Shown: one piece after another, positions 52,403 through 61,600 of the stretch | How positions within the stretch are numbered: the first letter of the stretch is position 1 | How the letters are laid out: each line of letters starts with the position of its first letter | From: Egibacteraceae bacterium | GTDB lineage: Bacteria > Actinomycetota > Nitriliruptoria > Euzebyales > Egibacteraceae | Assembly (NCBI GenBank): GCA_030446745.1 | Contig: JAUJMS010000008.1 | Location: forward strand, 1-64,000 | Direction of reading: 5' to 3' | DNA length: 64,000 bases | Notes under the pieces: generated by a model | Told to the model about the DNA's origin: nothing | What the model saw: the letters and a program-made list of their open reading frames with translations, nothing else | The model's database searches: none | Translations under genes and position numbers: made by a program

Positions 52403-53230
52403 ATGGACGTGCTCACCCTTGGGTTCATGCAGCGGGCGCTGGTGGCGTGCGTCGTCGTGTCCGCGGTCGCCCCGCTGGTCGGCACCTTCGTCGTCCAGCG
52501 CGGCCAGAGCCTGACCGGCGACGGCATGGGCCACGTCGCGTTCGCCGGCGTGGGGCTCGCCTTCCTTGTCGGCGTCGCGCCGCTGGTCGGGGCGCTCGCC
52601 CTCACCGTGCTCGCGGCGCTGGCGCTGTACCGCACGGAGCGCAGCGGCCTGGCGGGCGACCTGTCGCTCGCGCTGGTCTTCTACGGCGGCATCGCCGCCG
52701 GCTACCTGTTCGCGACGCGGTCCGGCGGCGGGCTCAACGCGGTGCTCGGGCTGCTCTTCGGCAGCGCGCTCGACCTGACCTGGGGGCAGGTGGCCGCCGT
52801 GGTGGCGCTCGCGCTCGTCGTGCTCGTCGCCGTCGTCGCGCTGTACGGGCCGCTCGTGGCGCTCGCGTTCGACGAGTCCGCCGCCCGCGTCGCCGGCGTG
52901 CCCGTCGACGGGCTGGTGTTGACCTTGACGCTCGTCGTGGCGCTCGTCGTCGTCGGCGGCATGTACGCGTTGGGACTGCTGCTCGTCTCCGCGATGATGG
53001 TGATTCCCGTCGCCGCCGCCGCGCAGGTCGCGACGAGCTACCGCGCCACTATGCGGCTGGCCGCCGCCATCGGCGCCGGCAGCGCGGCAGTCGGGTTGCT
53101 CGCCGCCTACGCCGGCGACGCCACGCCGGCATCGTCGATCGTGCTCGTCGCGATCGGCTGCTACGTCGTCGCGACGGTCGTGCGGGCGCGCCGCCGGCGC
53201 CCGCGCGCCGCCGGGTCGGTGGCCTCGTGA
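52403..53230 (+). CDS. znuB: zinc ABC transporter permease
   Basis: A 275-residue family-3 metal permease with eight or so helices. FMQRALVACVVVSAVAPLVGTFVVQRGQSLTGDGMGHV is typical, with GDGMGHVAFAGVG the conserved loop, and LLLVSAMMVIPVAAAAQVA the ATPase-contact region near the C-terminus. It forms the membrane channel with ZnuC. The start lies 1 base after the znuC stop. Confidence 0.95.
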   Translation: MDVLTLGFMQRALVACVVVSAVAPLVGTFVVQRGQSLTGDGMGHVAFAGVGLAFLVGVAPLVGALALTVLAALALYRTERSGLAGDLSLALVFYGGIAAGYLFATRSGGGLNAVLGLLFGSALDLTWGQVAAVVALALVVLVAVVALYGPLVALAFDESAARVAGVPVDGLVLTLTLVVALVVVGGMYALGLLLVSAMMVIPVAAAAQVATSYRATMRLAAAIGAGSAAVGLLAAYAGDATPASSIVLVAIGCYVVATVVRARRRRPRAAGSVAS

Positions 53231-53640
53231 GCCCCGACGACGCGCTGCGCACGGCGGGTCTGCGCGCGACGCGGCAGCGGCGCAGCGTCCTCGCGTCGCT
53301 GCGCCAGCGGCCCGACGCCGTGACGGCCCAGGACCTGCACGCCGAGCTGCGCCGCGCCGGGGAGCCGGTCGGACTGACGACGGTCTACCGGACGCTGACG
53401 GCGCTCGCCGACGCGGGGCTGCTCGACGTCCTGCCGCGCGACGGCGAGCAGGCGTTCCGCCGCTGCGGCGACGTCCACCACCACCACCTCGTGTGCGAGA
53501 CCTGCAACCGCGTCGAGGAGCTGTCCGCCGACGAGGTCGAGCGCTGGGTGTCCGACGCCGCGGCGCGCCACGGCTTCGCCGTCACCGGTCACCGCGCCGA
53601 CATCTTCGGCATCTGCGCCGCCTGCCGCGCCGGCGTCTGA
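53227..53640 (+). CDS. zur: Zur, zinc-responsive Fur-family repressor
   Basis: A 137-residue Fur-family regulator whose GTG overlaps the znuB TGA. The winged helix contains TRQRRSVLASL and TTVYRTLTALADAGLLD (recognition helix). The metal region has VHHHHLVCETCNRVEEL (HHHH with CxxC), and the structural zinc pair is completed by CAAC near the C-terminus. In this position it senses zinc and represses the znu operon through the box at 50739. It would also switch off its own gene. Confidence 0.95.
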   Translation: MSPDDALRTAGLRATRQRRSVLASLRQRPDAVTAQDLHAELRRAGEPVGLTTVYRTLTALADAGLLDVLPRDGEQAFRRCGDVHHHHLVCETCNRVEELSADEVERWVSDAAARHGFAVTGHRADIFGICAACRAGV

Positions 53641-53669
53641 GTCGCTGCGGGTTTCCCGAGGGGCGCGGG

Positions 53670-54221
53670 TCAGCGCGCCAACAACTCGGCGACGTCCACG
53701 GTCAGTCCGGGCAGGGCCGTCACGGCCAACGTCGCGCCGGGCTCGACGAGTGCGGGCGTCGGGTAGGCGTCGCCTGACAGCCGGTGCACCTCGACCCGGT
53801 CGGCGACGGGATCGACGATCCAGTACTCGGGCACGCCGTGGCGGGCGTAGAGCGCGCGCTTGCGCACGCGGTCGCGGCGCGGGTCGGACAGCACCTCGAC
53901 GAGCAGCGTGGGGGCGCCCTTGATGTTCGCCTCGCCGACGATATCCGCGTCCGCGTCGGCGACGACGACGAGGTCCGGTTCGACGACCGCGAGCGGGTCG
54001 AGCGACAAGACGACGTCAAGCGGGGCGACGAAGACCTGACCCCCGCCATGGCGGCGCACGTGGTTGGCGAAGGCCAGGTAGAGCCGACCGACGAGCACCT
54101 GGTGGCGGGTGTTCGGCGCCGGCGTTCTGTGGCACTCCTCGTCGAAGACCTCCCACCGGCCCTCGTCGGGCAGCACGACGAAGTCGTCCCAGGTCAAGCG
54201 CCGCCGGTTCGTGACCGCCAT
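53670..54221 (-). CDS. Uma2-family (DUF820) putative restriction-like endonuclease
   Basis: A 183-residue protein with the Uma2 PD-(D/E)xK fold. It has RLTWDDFVVLPDEGRWEVFDEE, HQVLVGRLYLAFANHV, VVEPDLVVVADADA (the catalytic Asp), PTLLVEVLSDPRRDRVRKRALY (Glu and downstream Lys), and HGVPEYWIVDPVADRVEV. The family expands in cyanobacteria and actinobacteria. Its cellular role is unknown. It is a lone gene convergent with zur. Confidence 0.9.
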   Translation of the reverse strand: MAVTNRRRLTWDDFVVLPDEGRWEVFDEECHRTPAPNTRHQVLVGRLYLAFANHVRRHGGGQVFVAPLDVVLSLDPLAVVEPDLVVVADADADIVGEANIKGAPTLLVEVLSDPRRDRVRKRALYARHGVPEYWIVDPVADRVEVHRLSGDAYPTPALVEPGATLAVTALPGLTVDVAELLAR

Positions 54222-54270
54222 GGCGCAACCGTACCCGTCGTGCGCAGCGGCGACGTCGTGCCGTGGGCGC

Positions 54271-54735
54271 CTACGACGCCGGACCGAAATCCCAGCGGGT
54301 GACCGACGTCGGGTACTCGTCCCAGCCGAAGGCGGTCGTGGGACGCAGCGCCCACACCGGCGTGCCGTGGCGCATGCCGTACTTCGCCTCGTAGGCGTCG
54401 TCGATGCGGCGCAGCAGCTCGGCGTCGGCGTCGTCGGCGGTCAGCTTCTCGACGGTGCCCTCGACGATGACGACCTCGTCGCCGCTCTCCAGATGCACGG
54501 TCACGTGCGGGTTGGCCGCGAGGTTGCGCGCCTTGCGCGTCGACGCCCCGCCGCCGTGAAACAGCGTGTCGTCGACGACGACGCCCCACACCGGAACGGC
54601 GTGTGGGCGACCGTCCGGCCGCGTGGTGCAGACCCAGTAGTTGCGCGCGGCGGCGAGCCGGTCAGCGGCGAACCGCCACGGCAGCAACCCCTCGGCGGTC
54701 TTTGGGATGCCATAGCCGGCGATTGCGGGACGCAC
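54271..54735 (-). CDS. PPOX-class (FMN/F420-binding split-barrel) protein
   Basis: A 154-residue split-barrel flavoprotein. The motifs are NYWVCTTRPDGRPHAVPVWGVVVDDTLFHGGG, KARNLAANPHVTVHLESGDEVVIVEGTVE, and an FGWDEYP C-terminal segment. The NLAANPHVTVHLESG pattern is common in F420- and FMN-dependent PNPOx-like proteins of actinobacteria. Substrate unknown. The GTG at 54735 is the best start between the upstream small gene stop (54768) and the first conserved residues, but lacks a strong ribosome site. Confidence 0.82.
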   Translation of the reverse strand: MRPAIAGYGIPKTAEGLLPWRFAADRLAAARNYWVCTTRPDGRPHAVPVWGVVVDDTLFHGGGASTRKARNLAANPHVTVHLESGDEVVIVEGTVEKLTADDADAELLRRIDDAYEAKYGMRHGTPVWALRPTTAFGWDEYPTSVTRWDFGPAS

Positions 54736-54767
54736 CGGGCGCGGGTCGCCCGCGCCCGTACCGGCCG

Positions 54768-54947
54768 TTACAGCACCGCCCCGCTGAAGAAGATCACCCA
54801 GGCGACCGCGAGCAACGCGACGACGGCACCCGCGATGACGATCGGTTTGACGTTGCGCGTCGCCGGCCCGGCCGCGCGCGTGCCGCGCGGCGCCCCGGGG
54901 TCGTGCGTGCCGTCCGGGTCGCGCTCTCGTGGCTGGTTCGCCCCCAC
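54768..54947 (-). CDS. small single-pass membrane protein (59 aa)
   Basis: A short gene from GTG 54947 with AGGAGG 5-6 bases upstream, which is strong support. The N-terminal 35 residues are charged and Pro/Gly-rich, followed by one membrane helix (PIVIAGAVVALLAVAWVIFFSGAVL) ending the protein at TAA. It precedes the split-barrel gene by 32 bases on the same strand. Function unknown. From 54948 to 55135 I see only the divergent promoter space. Confidence 0.65.
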   Translation of the reverse strand: MGANQPRERDPDGTHDPGAPRGTRAAGPATRNVKPIVIAGAVVALLAVAWVIFFSGAVL

Positions 54948-55135
54948 AGACCCTCCTGTCGTCGCCGGAGCACCGAGATACCCCCCGCCCGCGCGACCTA
55001 GCCGTCACGGGGCGCCGGTTGCGGTCACCAGCGGCCCCAGACAGGTGATGCGCCCCCCGCCGTCGAACCAACAGGTGTCCGCTACCCGTGCCGCTCGGGG
55101 CGACAACCGCCGCACACACTTCAGGAGCACCACCG

Positions 55136-56400
55136 ATGCGTTCGAGGCACACGAGGGTCGCCGTGGCGCTGGTCGTAGGACTGGTCGCCACGCTGCTGAC
55201 CGCCCCGAGCTTCGCGGGGTCCGGCGCCGGCACCACGGCGTCGCGCGCAGCCGTCGAGACGGCGCTGGACTACCTTCGCCGCAGCGCGCCGGAGCTCGGT
55301 CTGCGCGCCGACGACGTCGCCGAGGTCCGCATCACCGACGCCTACCGCTCGGCGAGCAGCGGCGCCACCCACGTCTACCTGCGCCAGGTCCACCGCGGCC
55401 TGGACGTCACCGACGCGACGATGACCGTCAACGTCGCCCGGGACGGCAGCATCCTGCACACCGGCTCGCGCTTCGTCAGCGACCTCGCGTCGCGCGTCTC
55501 CGGCAGGCGGTGCCCGGACCGGTCAAGGCGGTGCGCGCGGCGGCACGCCAGCTCGACGTCGGGGCGGTCAGCGACCTTCGGGTCCTGCGCAGCGCTGACG
55601 GGCCGGCCCGCGAGACGCTGCTGTCCGACGGCGGCGTGTCGACCGGACCGATCCCGGCCAAGCTCGTCTACCAGTCGCTCGACGACGGCACCGCGCGCCT
55701 CGCGTGGAACCTTCAGATCGACCTGCCGTCCGGCCTGCACTGATGGGACGCGAGCGTCGACGCCCAGACCGGCGAGCTGCTCACCTCCTACGACCTCGTG
55801 GTGCGCGAGAAGGCCGAGGACACCGCCGCCGCGATCGCCCGCCCGCAACGAGGAGCAGATGGGCGAGGGTTGGAGCGACTGGCTGGCCATCGCGCTCACC
55901 GCGCGACCCGGCGACACCGGCGAGCAGGCGCGCGGCATCGGCACGTACGTCCTCTACCAACCGGACCGCAGCGCCAAGGGCATCCGGCCGAAGCCGTACT
56001 CGACGAACAAGCGGATCAACAACGCCACGTACAACTCGATCAAGTCGGAGGCCATCCCGCACGGCGTCGGCTACGTCTGGGCGACGATGCTCAACGAGGT
56101 CTACTGGGGCCTGGTCGCCGACGACGGGTTCAACCCCGACGTCTACGACCACTGCTCGACCGGGGGCAACAACCTCGCGATCCAGCTCGTGATGGACGGC
56201 ATGAAGATGCAGCCGTGCAGCCCCGGCTTCGTCGACGGGCGCGACGCGATCCTCGCCGCCGACGTCGCCCTGACCGGAGGTGCCAACAAGTGCACCGTCT
56301 GGAACGCCTTCGCCAAGCGCGAGCTCGGCTTCGGCGCGAGCCAGGGCGACAGCAAGAGCCGCAGCGACGGCACCCAGTCACTGAGCACTGCTAGTCCCCC
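55136..56400 (+). pseudogene. M36 (fungalysin-type) metalloprotease gene, heavily decayed
   Basis: A Sec signal and FTP-type propeptide start (ATG 55136, AGGAG upstream) run in one frame to about 55505. They continue one base out of frame (AVPGPVKAVRAAARQLDV) until a TGA at 55741-55743, where HWWDASVDAQTGE is expected, so TGG probably became TGA. After about 55845 the original frame resumes at NEEQMGEGWSDWLAIALT, a motif lying just after the catalytic HEYGHG in intact M36 enzymes. The segment with HExxH and much of the propeptide/catalytic junction is absent. The C-terminal block (VGYVWATMLNEVYWGL, GGNNLAIQLVMDGMK) is well preserved. No working protease can be made. Confidence 0.85.
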
Positions 56401-56405
56401 CACAA

Positions 56406-56463
56406 CCCCGGAGCCTTGTCACCGACGGCACCCAGAGCGCAACACCGGTGACAAGACCCGGGG
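56406..56463 (-). repeat. dispersed palindromic repeat, copy C
   Basis: A 58-base copy in the opposite orientation to A and B, with the same GGTGCCGTCGGTGACAAGG core (read on the minus strand) and CCCGGG-type ends. It sits exactly where the M36 pseudogene loses similarity. Confidence 0.8.
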
Positions 56464-56546
56464 TGGGCGCCGGGATTTGCCTCGCTGCTGGGGCGCGCTT
56501 TGCTCTCCGCTTACCTCCCGTGTGCGGTACTGGCGTCGAGATCACG

Positions 56547-56574
56547 ACCGAAGGTCAACAACCGAAGGTCAACA
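56547..56574 (+). repeat. 2 x 14-bp tandem repeat before the RTX gene
   Basis: ACCGAAGGTCAACA is present twice in direct succession (56547-56560, 56561-56574), ending one base before the ATG of the RTX-repeat gene. Each unit carries a GAAGGT that may act as a ribosome site. Confidence 0.85.
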
Positions 56575-56575
56575 G

Positions 56576-57745
56576 ATGAGATGCCTGCACCGTGCGACAC
56601 CGTTGGCTGTGGCCGCCGCCTTGCTGCTGACGGCGGCGCCGGCCCACGCCGCTGACCAGCTGTGCGCCGGTCGGGTCGCGACGATCGTCGGCACCGCCGA
56701 GGACGACCGGCTGGTCGGCACCGACCGCAACGACGTCATCGTCGGGCTCGGCGGCCACGACCGCATCAGGGGCGCCGGAGGCGACGACGTCGTGTGCGGT
56801 GGAGACGGCTTTGACCGGATGTTCGGCGGCGACGGCGACGACACGCTCATCGGCGGGGCCGGCGGCGACTCGCTGCTGGCCGGTGCCGGCAGCGACCACC
56901 TCGTCGGTGACGACGGGCGGGACGGGATGTGGGGCCGCACGGGCGCGGACCGCCTCGACGGCGGTGCCGACAGCGACTCGCTGTACGGCGGCAGCGACGA
57001 CGACGTCTTGATCGGGGGCGCGAACACCCCGTGCACCACGCCGTTGTGCAGGAAGTTCCCCGACACCGAACGGCTCGCCGGCGGTCCGGGCGACGATCGT
57101 CTCGACGGCGGCGACGGCGTCGACATCGCTCGACGGTGGGGCGGGCTGCCGGTGACCATCGACCTGGAGGCCGGCACCGCCACGACCGCCGCGCATGCCG
57201 ACGTGCTGCTCGGCATCGAGAACGCCATGGGGACCTCCCACGACGACGTGATCACCGGCACGGACGGCGACAACTTCATCAACGGCCTCGACGGCGACGA
57301 CACCATCACCGGTGCCGGCGGTACCGACCACCTACGCGGTCGTGTAGGCGCGGATGCCATCTCCGGCGGCGGCGGCGCCGACTTCGTTCGCGGCGGCAGA
57401 GACGACGACACCCTCCGCGGCGACACCGGGAACGACCGCGTCGTCGGTTCTCCCGGCGAGGACGCTGTGGCCGGGGGCGCTGGCAACGACACCCTGTTCG
57501 GAGGTAGCGGGCCGGACACGGTCAACGGCGACGACGGCGACGACCGGCTGGTCGGGAGAGCGGAGAACGACACACTGACCGGCGGCGCCGGCACCGACAG
57601 CGCCGACGGTGGCACCAACGACCTGTTCCCCTCCGATGAAGGCTACGCGGGCCACCCGCTGGAGCCCGACCGCCTCATCGAGCACGACACCTGCGCGGCC
57701 GAGACCGTCAAGAACTGCGAGGAGCAGACGCCCGACGCCAGCTGA
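56576..57745 (+). CDS. secreted RTX (haemolysin-type calcium-binding repeat) protein
   Basis: A 389-residue protein from ATG 56576. It has a Sec signal (RATPLAVAAALLLTAAPAHA) and then arrays of nonapeptide-like repeats of the GGxGxD form, for example GAGGDDVVCGGDGFDRMFGG and later GGGGADFVRGGRDDDT. They form two blocks split by a non-repeat insert (about 145-215, with DIARRWGGLPVTIDLEAGT). These parallel beta-rolls bind calcium outside the cell. Unlike T1SS toxins there is no C-terminal secretion signal. It ends in a short Cys-containing tail. Upstream the same frame is open into the M36 remnant, a chance of stop loss. Confidence 0.87.
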   Translation: MRCLHRATPLAVAAALLLTAAPAHAADQLCAGRVATIVGTAEDDRLVGTDRNDVIVGLGGHDRIRGAGGDDVVCGGDGFDRMFGGDGDDTLIGGAGGDSLLAGAGSDHLVGDDGRDGMWGRTGADRLDGGADSDSLYGGSDDDVLIGGANTPCTTPLCRKFPDTERLAGGPGDDRLDGGDGVDIARRWGGLPVTIDLEAGTATTAAHADVLLGIENAMGTSHDDVITGTDGDNFINGLDGDDTITGAGGTDHLRGRVGADAISGGGGADFVRGGRDDDTLRGDTGNDRVVGSPGEDAVAGGAGNDTLFGGSGPDTVNGDDGDDRLVGRAENDTLTGGAGTDSADGGTNDLFPSDEGYAGHPLEPDRLIEHDTCAAETVKNCEEQTPDAS

Positions 57746-57810
57746 GGTCCGTGCCCGGTCGTCCACCGCGATGCCGATGGTCGCCGGGTGCTGGCCGTAA
57801 GGTCCGCGGC

Positions 57811-58614
57811 ATGGACAAGGCCACCGGCTGGCAGCCGCTCGCGGCGCTGCTCGCGACCGCCGCGCGCGTCGTCGCGTTCACCGGGGCGGGGATCTCCACG
57901 GAGTCGGGCATCCCCGATTTCCGCTCACCCGGCGGTGTGTGGACTCGCTACGACCCGCGCGACTTCACCTTCGCGAAGTACGTCGCGTCCGCCGAGGTGC
58001 GCGCGCGGGCGTGGCGGATGCGCCGCGAGTTCTGGCAGGCCGACCCGCAACCCAACGCGGCGCACCGCGCGCTGGCCGACCTCGAGGCCGCCGGCCGCCT
58101 GCGCGGCGTCGTGACCCAGAACATCGACGGTCTGCACCAGGCGGCGGGGTCGACGACGGTCGTCGAGCTGCACGGCACGTCGCGCCAGGTCATGTGCATC
58201 GGCCACGCCCCGCGTGTGGGCACGCCGGACGGCTGCGGCTTCCGGTCCGGCTACCGCTGGGCGTTCGACCACATCGACGACGGGGAGACCGACCCGCGCT
58301 GCCCGCAGTGCGGCGGCATCGTCAAGTCGGCGACGGTCAGCTTCGGCCAGAACCTGTTTCCCGGCGTGCTCGACGCCGCGGCGGCGCTGCTCGGCGACGC
58401 CGACCTCGTGCTCGCCGTCGGCTCGTCGCTGCAGGTCTACCCGGCCGCGGGCTTGCCGGCGTCCGCGGCGGCCACCGGCACGCCGCTGGCGATCATCAAC
58501 GACGAAGCGACGCCACTCGACGCGCTCGCGAGCCTCGTGGTGCGCGGCCGCGCCGGCGCGGTGCTGCCGCCGGCGGTCGCGGCGGTGGCATGTCGCACCG
58601 CCCCGCAACAATGA
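57811..58614 (+). CDS. cobB: NAD-dependent protein deacylase (sirtuin)
   Basis: A 267-residue sirtuin with [15 protein letters not shown] (25-39), TQNIDGLH (102-109), catalytic His H121 in VELHGT, zinc cysteines C129, C142, C164 and C167, and [11 protein letters not shown]. It removes acyl groups from lysines using NAD+, for example to switch acyl-CoA synthetases. The first Cys pair is spaced unusually wide (12 residues between). The recC gene begins 22 bases after, so cotranscription is possible. Confidence 0.94.
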   Translation: MDKATGWQPLAALLATAARVVAFTGAGISTESGIPDFRSPGGVWTRYDPRDFTFAKYVASAEVRARAWRMRREFWQADPQPNAAHRALADLEAAGRLRGVVTQNIDGLHQAAGSTTVVELHGTSRQVMCIGHAPRVGTPDGCGFRSGYRWAFDHIDDGETDPRCPQCGGIVKSATVSFGQNLFPGVLDAAAALLGDADLVLAVGSSLQVYPAAGLPASAAATGTPLAIINDEATPLDALASLVVRGRAGAVLPPAVAAVACRTAPQQ

Positions 58615-58636
58615 CCGAGATGCCAGGAGGAACCTC

Positions 58637-61600
58637 GTGATCCGGCTGCACCGGGCGGCGTCCGCCGATGCGCTGGTTGCCGCGCTCGCGGGCGTGCTCG
58701 CCGTGCCGCTGGAGGACCCGTTCACCGCCGAGCAGGTCGCCGTGCACTCGCGGGGTATCGAGCGGTGGCTGGGCCAAGAGCTGTCCGCGCGCCTCGGGGC
58801 GAGCGCGGGGCGCAGCGACGGCGTGTGCGCGAACGTCACCTTCCCGTTCCCCGGTCGGGTGATCGGCGGTGCGCTGGCGGCCGCCTCCGGGATCGACGTG
58901 CAGCGAGACCCGTGGCGGCCGGAGCGACTGGCATGGCCGCTGCTGGAGGTACTCGACGAATGCCTCGGACAGCCGTGGCTCGGCCCACTGCGCGCGCACC
59001 TCGGCGCGGCAGCGGATTCCGTCGGCCCCACGAACGGCATGGAGCACGCCGGCGGCGCCGACGGGATCCGGGGGGCCGACGCGACGCGTCGGGGTCGGCG
59101 CTACGTCGCGGCGCGCCACATCGCCGACCTGTTCGACCGCTACGGCGTCCACCGCCCCGAGATGGTGCGCGCGTGGGCCGCCGGCGCCGACGTCGACCGC
59201 GCGGGGCGGCCGCTTGCCCCGGACGCGCGCTGGCAGCCGACGCTGTGGCGCCACCTGCGCGAGCGGCTTGCCGTCGCGAGCCCCGCCGAGCGGCTCGCCG
59301 ACGCCGGAGCGCGGATCCGCGACGGCGAGGTCGCCCTTGACCTGCCGGCGCGGGTTTCGCTGTTCGGCCTGACCGCACTGCCCGCGAGCTACGTCGACGT
59401 GCTGTCGGCAATCGCGACCCGGCGCGACGTCCATCTGTTCCTGCTGCACCCGTCGCCGGCGCTGTGGGACCGCGTCGCCGCGGCCGTGGCAGCCCGACCG
59501 GTGCGGGCTGTCCCCCGCCGCGACGCCGACGCCACCCGCGAGCTGGTCCGCAACCCGCTGCTCGCGTCGTGGGGGCGCGACGCGCGCGAGATGCAGGTCG
59601 TGGTGGCCGCCGCCGGGGTCGACGTGGCCGGCGACCCGCTCCACGCCGCGGAACCCGCACCGCCGCGCACGTTGTTGCAGCGGCTGCAGGCCGACATCCG
59701 CGCCGACCGGCCTCCCGCCGCACCGGCGCCGCGCGGCGGACCCGACCCGCGCCCGCCGCTTGACCCCGGCGACCGCTCGGTCCAGGTGCACGCGTGCCAC
59801 GGTCGCACGCGGCAGGTCGAGGTCATGCGCGACGCGATTTTGCACCTGCTCACCGACGACCCCACGCTCGAGCCACGCGACGTCGTCGTGATGTGCCCCG
59901 ACATCGAGGCCTTCGCGCCGCTGGTGACCGCGGTGTTCGACGGGGCGTTCTCCCCCGGCGCAGCCGGTCGCCGCGACGTCGGCCGGGATGGCCTGCCCGA
60001 CCTGCGCGTGCGCTTGGCGGACCGCGCCATCCGCCAGACCAATCCGGTGTTCGCGGTCGTCGCGCAGCTGCTCGAGCTGGCCGACGGCCGCGTCGAGGCG
60101 TCCGCGGTCCTCGACCTCGCGACACGGCCGCCGGTCCGGCGGCGGTTCGCCTTCGCCGACGACGACCTCGAACGGTTGAAATCGTGGATCGCCGACGCCG
60201 GCATCCGGTGGGGCCTCGACGCGGAGCATCGCGGCGCCTTCGGCTTGGGCGGCGTCGCGGAGAACACCTGGCGGGCGGGTCTCGATCGGCTGTTGCTCGG
60301 GGTCGCGATGGCCGACGAGGACGACCGCAGGCTCGACGCCACCGTGCCGCTCGACGACGTGGAAGGCTCCGACGTGGCCCTCGCGGGGCGGGTCGCCGAG
60401 CTCGTCGCCCGCCTGGGCGGGGCGCTCGACGCACTACGCGGCCCGGCCGCGGTCGCCGTGTGGCGAGACGCCCTTCTCGCCGCCGCGAACGCGTTGACCG
60501 CCACCCGCGAGCAGGACCGTTGGCAGACCCTCCAGCTCGAGCGGATCCTCGACGAGGTCGTCGAGGAGGCAAAGATCTGCGACGAGCCGAGCACCGTCGC
60601 GCTCACCCTGGCCGAGATCCGCGCCGTGCTGGACCACCGCCTGCGCGGGCGCCCCACGACAGCGAACCACCGCACCGGCGACCTCACCGTGTGCACGCTC
60701 GTGCCGATGCGGTCGGTGCCGCACCGCGTGGTCTGCCTGCTCGGCATGGACGACGGCGCGTTCCCGCGCCGGTTGTCCGGCGACGGCGACGACCTCGTCG
60801 ACGCCGACCCGTGCGTCGGCGACCGCGACGCCCGGACCGAGGACCGCCAACTGCTGCTCGACGCGCTGCTGGCCGCCGGCGACGCATTCGTCGTGACCTA
60901 CGGGGGGCGCGACGAACGGACCAACGAACGGCGGCCGCCAGCCGTCCCGATCGGCGAGCTGCTCGACGCGGTCGACCGCACGGTGCGCGCGCGGCCCGAC
61001 GCAGGACCGGCGCGCAACCAGATCGTCGTCGAGCATCCGCTGCAGGCCCACGACGCACGCAACTTCCGTCCTGGCACGCTGGGCAGCGGTCGCCCCTTCA
61101 GCTTCGCCGTCGGCACGTTGGCCGGCGCCGTGGCGAAGACCCGACCGCGTCGCAGCCCCGACTTTTTGGCCCAGCCGCTGCCGGCCCTGGACGCGCCGGT
61201 CGTCGCGCTCGACGACCTCGTCGCGTTCGTCGAGCATCCGGTCAAGGCGTTCTTGCGCCGCCGGCTCGGCGTGACGCTGCCCTCCCCGGGCGAGCGGTCC
61301 AGCGACGCGATCCCCGTGGAGCTCGGCCCGCTGGACGAATGGCAGATCGGCGACCGGCTGCTCACCGCGCGCCTCGCGAACACCGCGCGCAACGACTGGC
61401 GGGCGGGTGCCCGAGGTCGCGGCAGGGTGCCACCCGGCGACCTGGGCGACGCGAAACTCGACGAGATCGACGTCACGGTGACCGCGCTGCTCGACGCGGT
61501 CCGCGGCCGCGTCGACCCGCATGCCGCCCGGCGCAGCATCGACGTCGCGGTCGCACTCCGCGACGGGCGGTCGCTGTCGGGCACCGTGGCCGGGGTCGCG

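Noticed and set aside
53670-54221. Uma2 gene as part of a defence island
   Set aside because: It stands alone between zinc genes and a flavin-fold gene, with no methyltransferase, helicase or toxin partner nearby.
55088-57745. One 885-codon open frame covering the M36 remnant and the RTX gene as a fusion protein
   Set aside because: The frame loses M36 similarity between about 55505 and 55845 and again after 56380. A fresh signal peptide with its own start follows at 56576, so it is two genes in an accidentally open frame.
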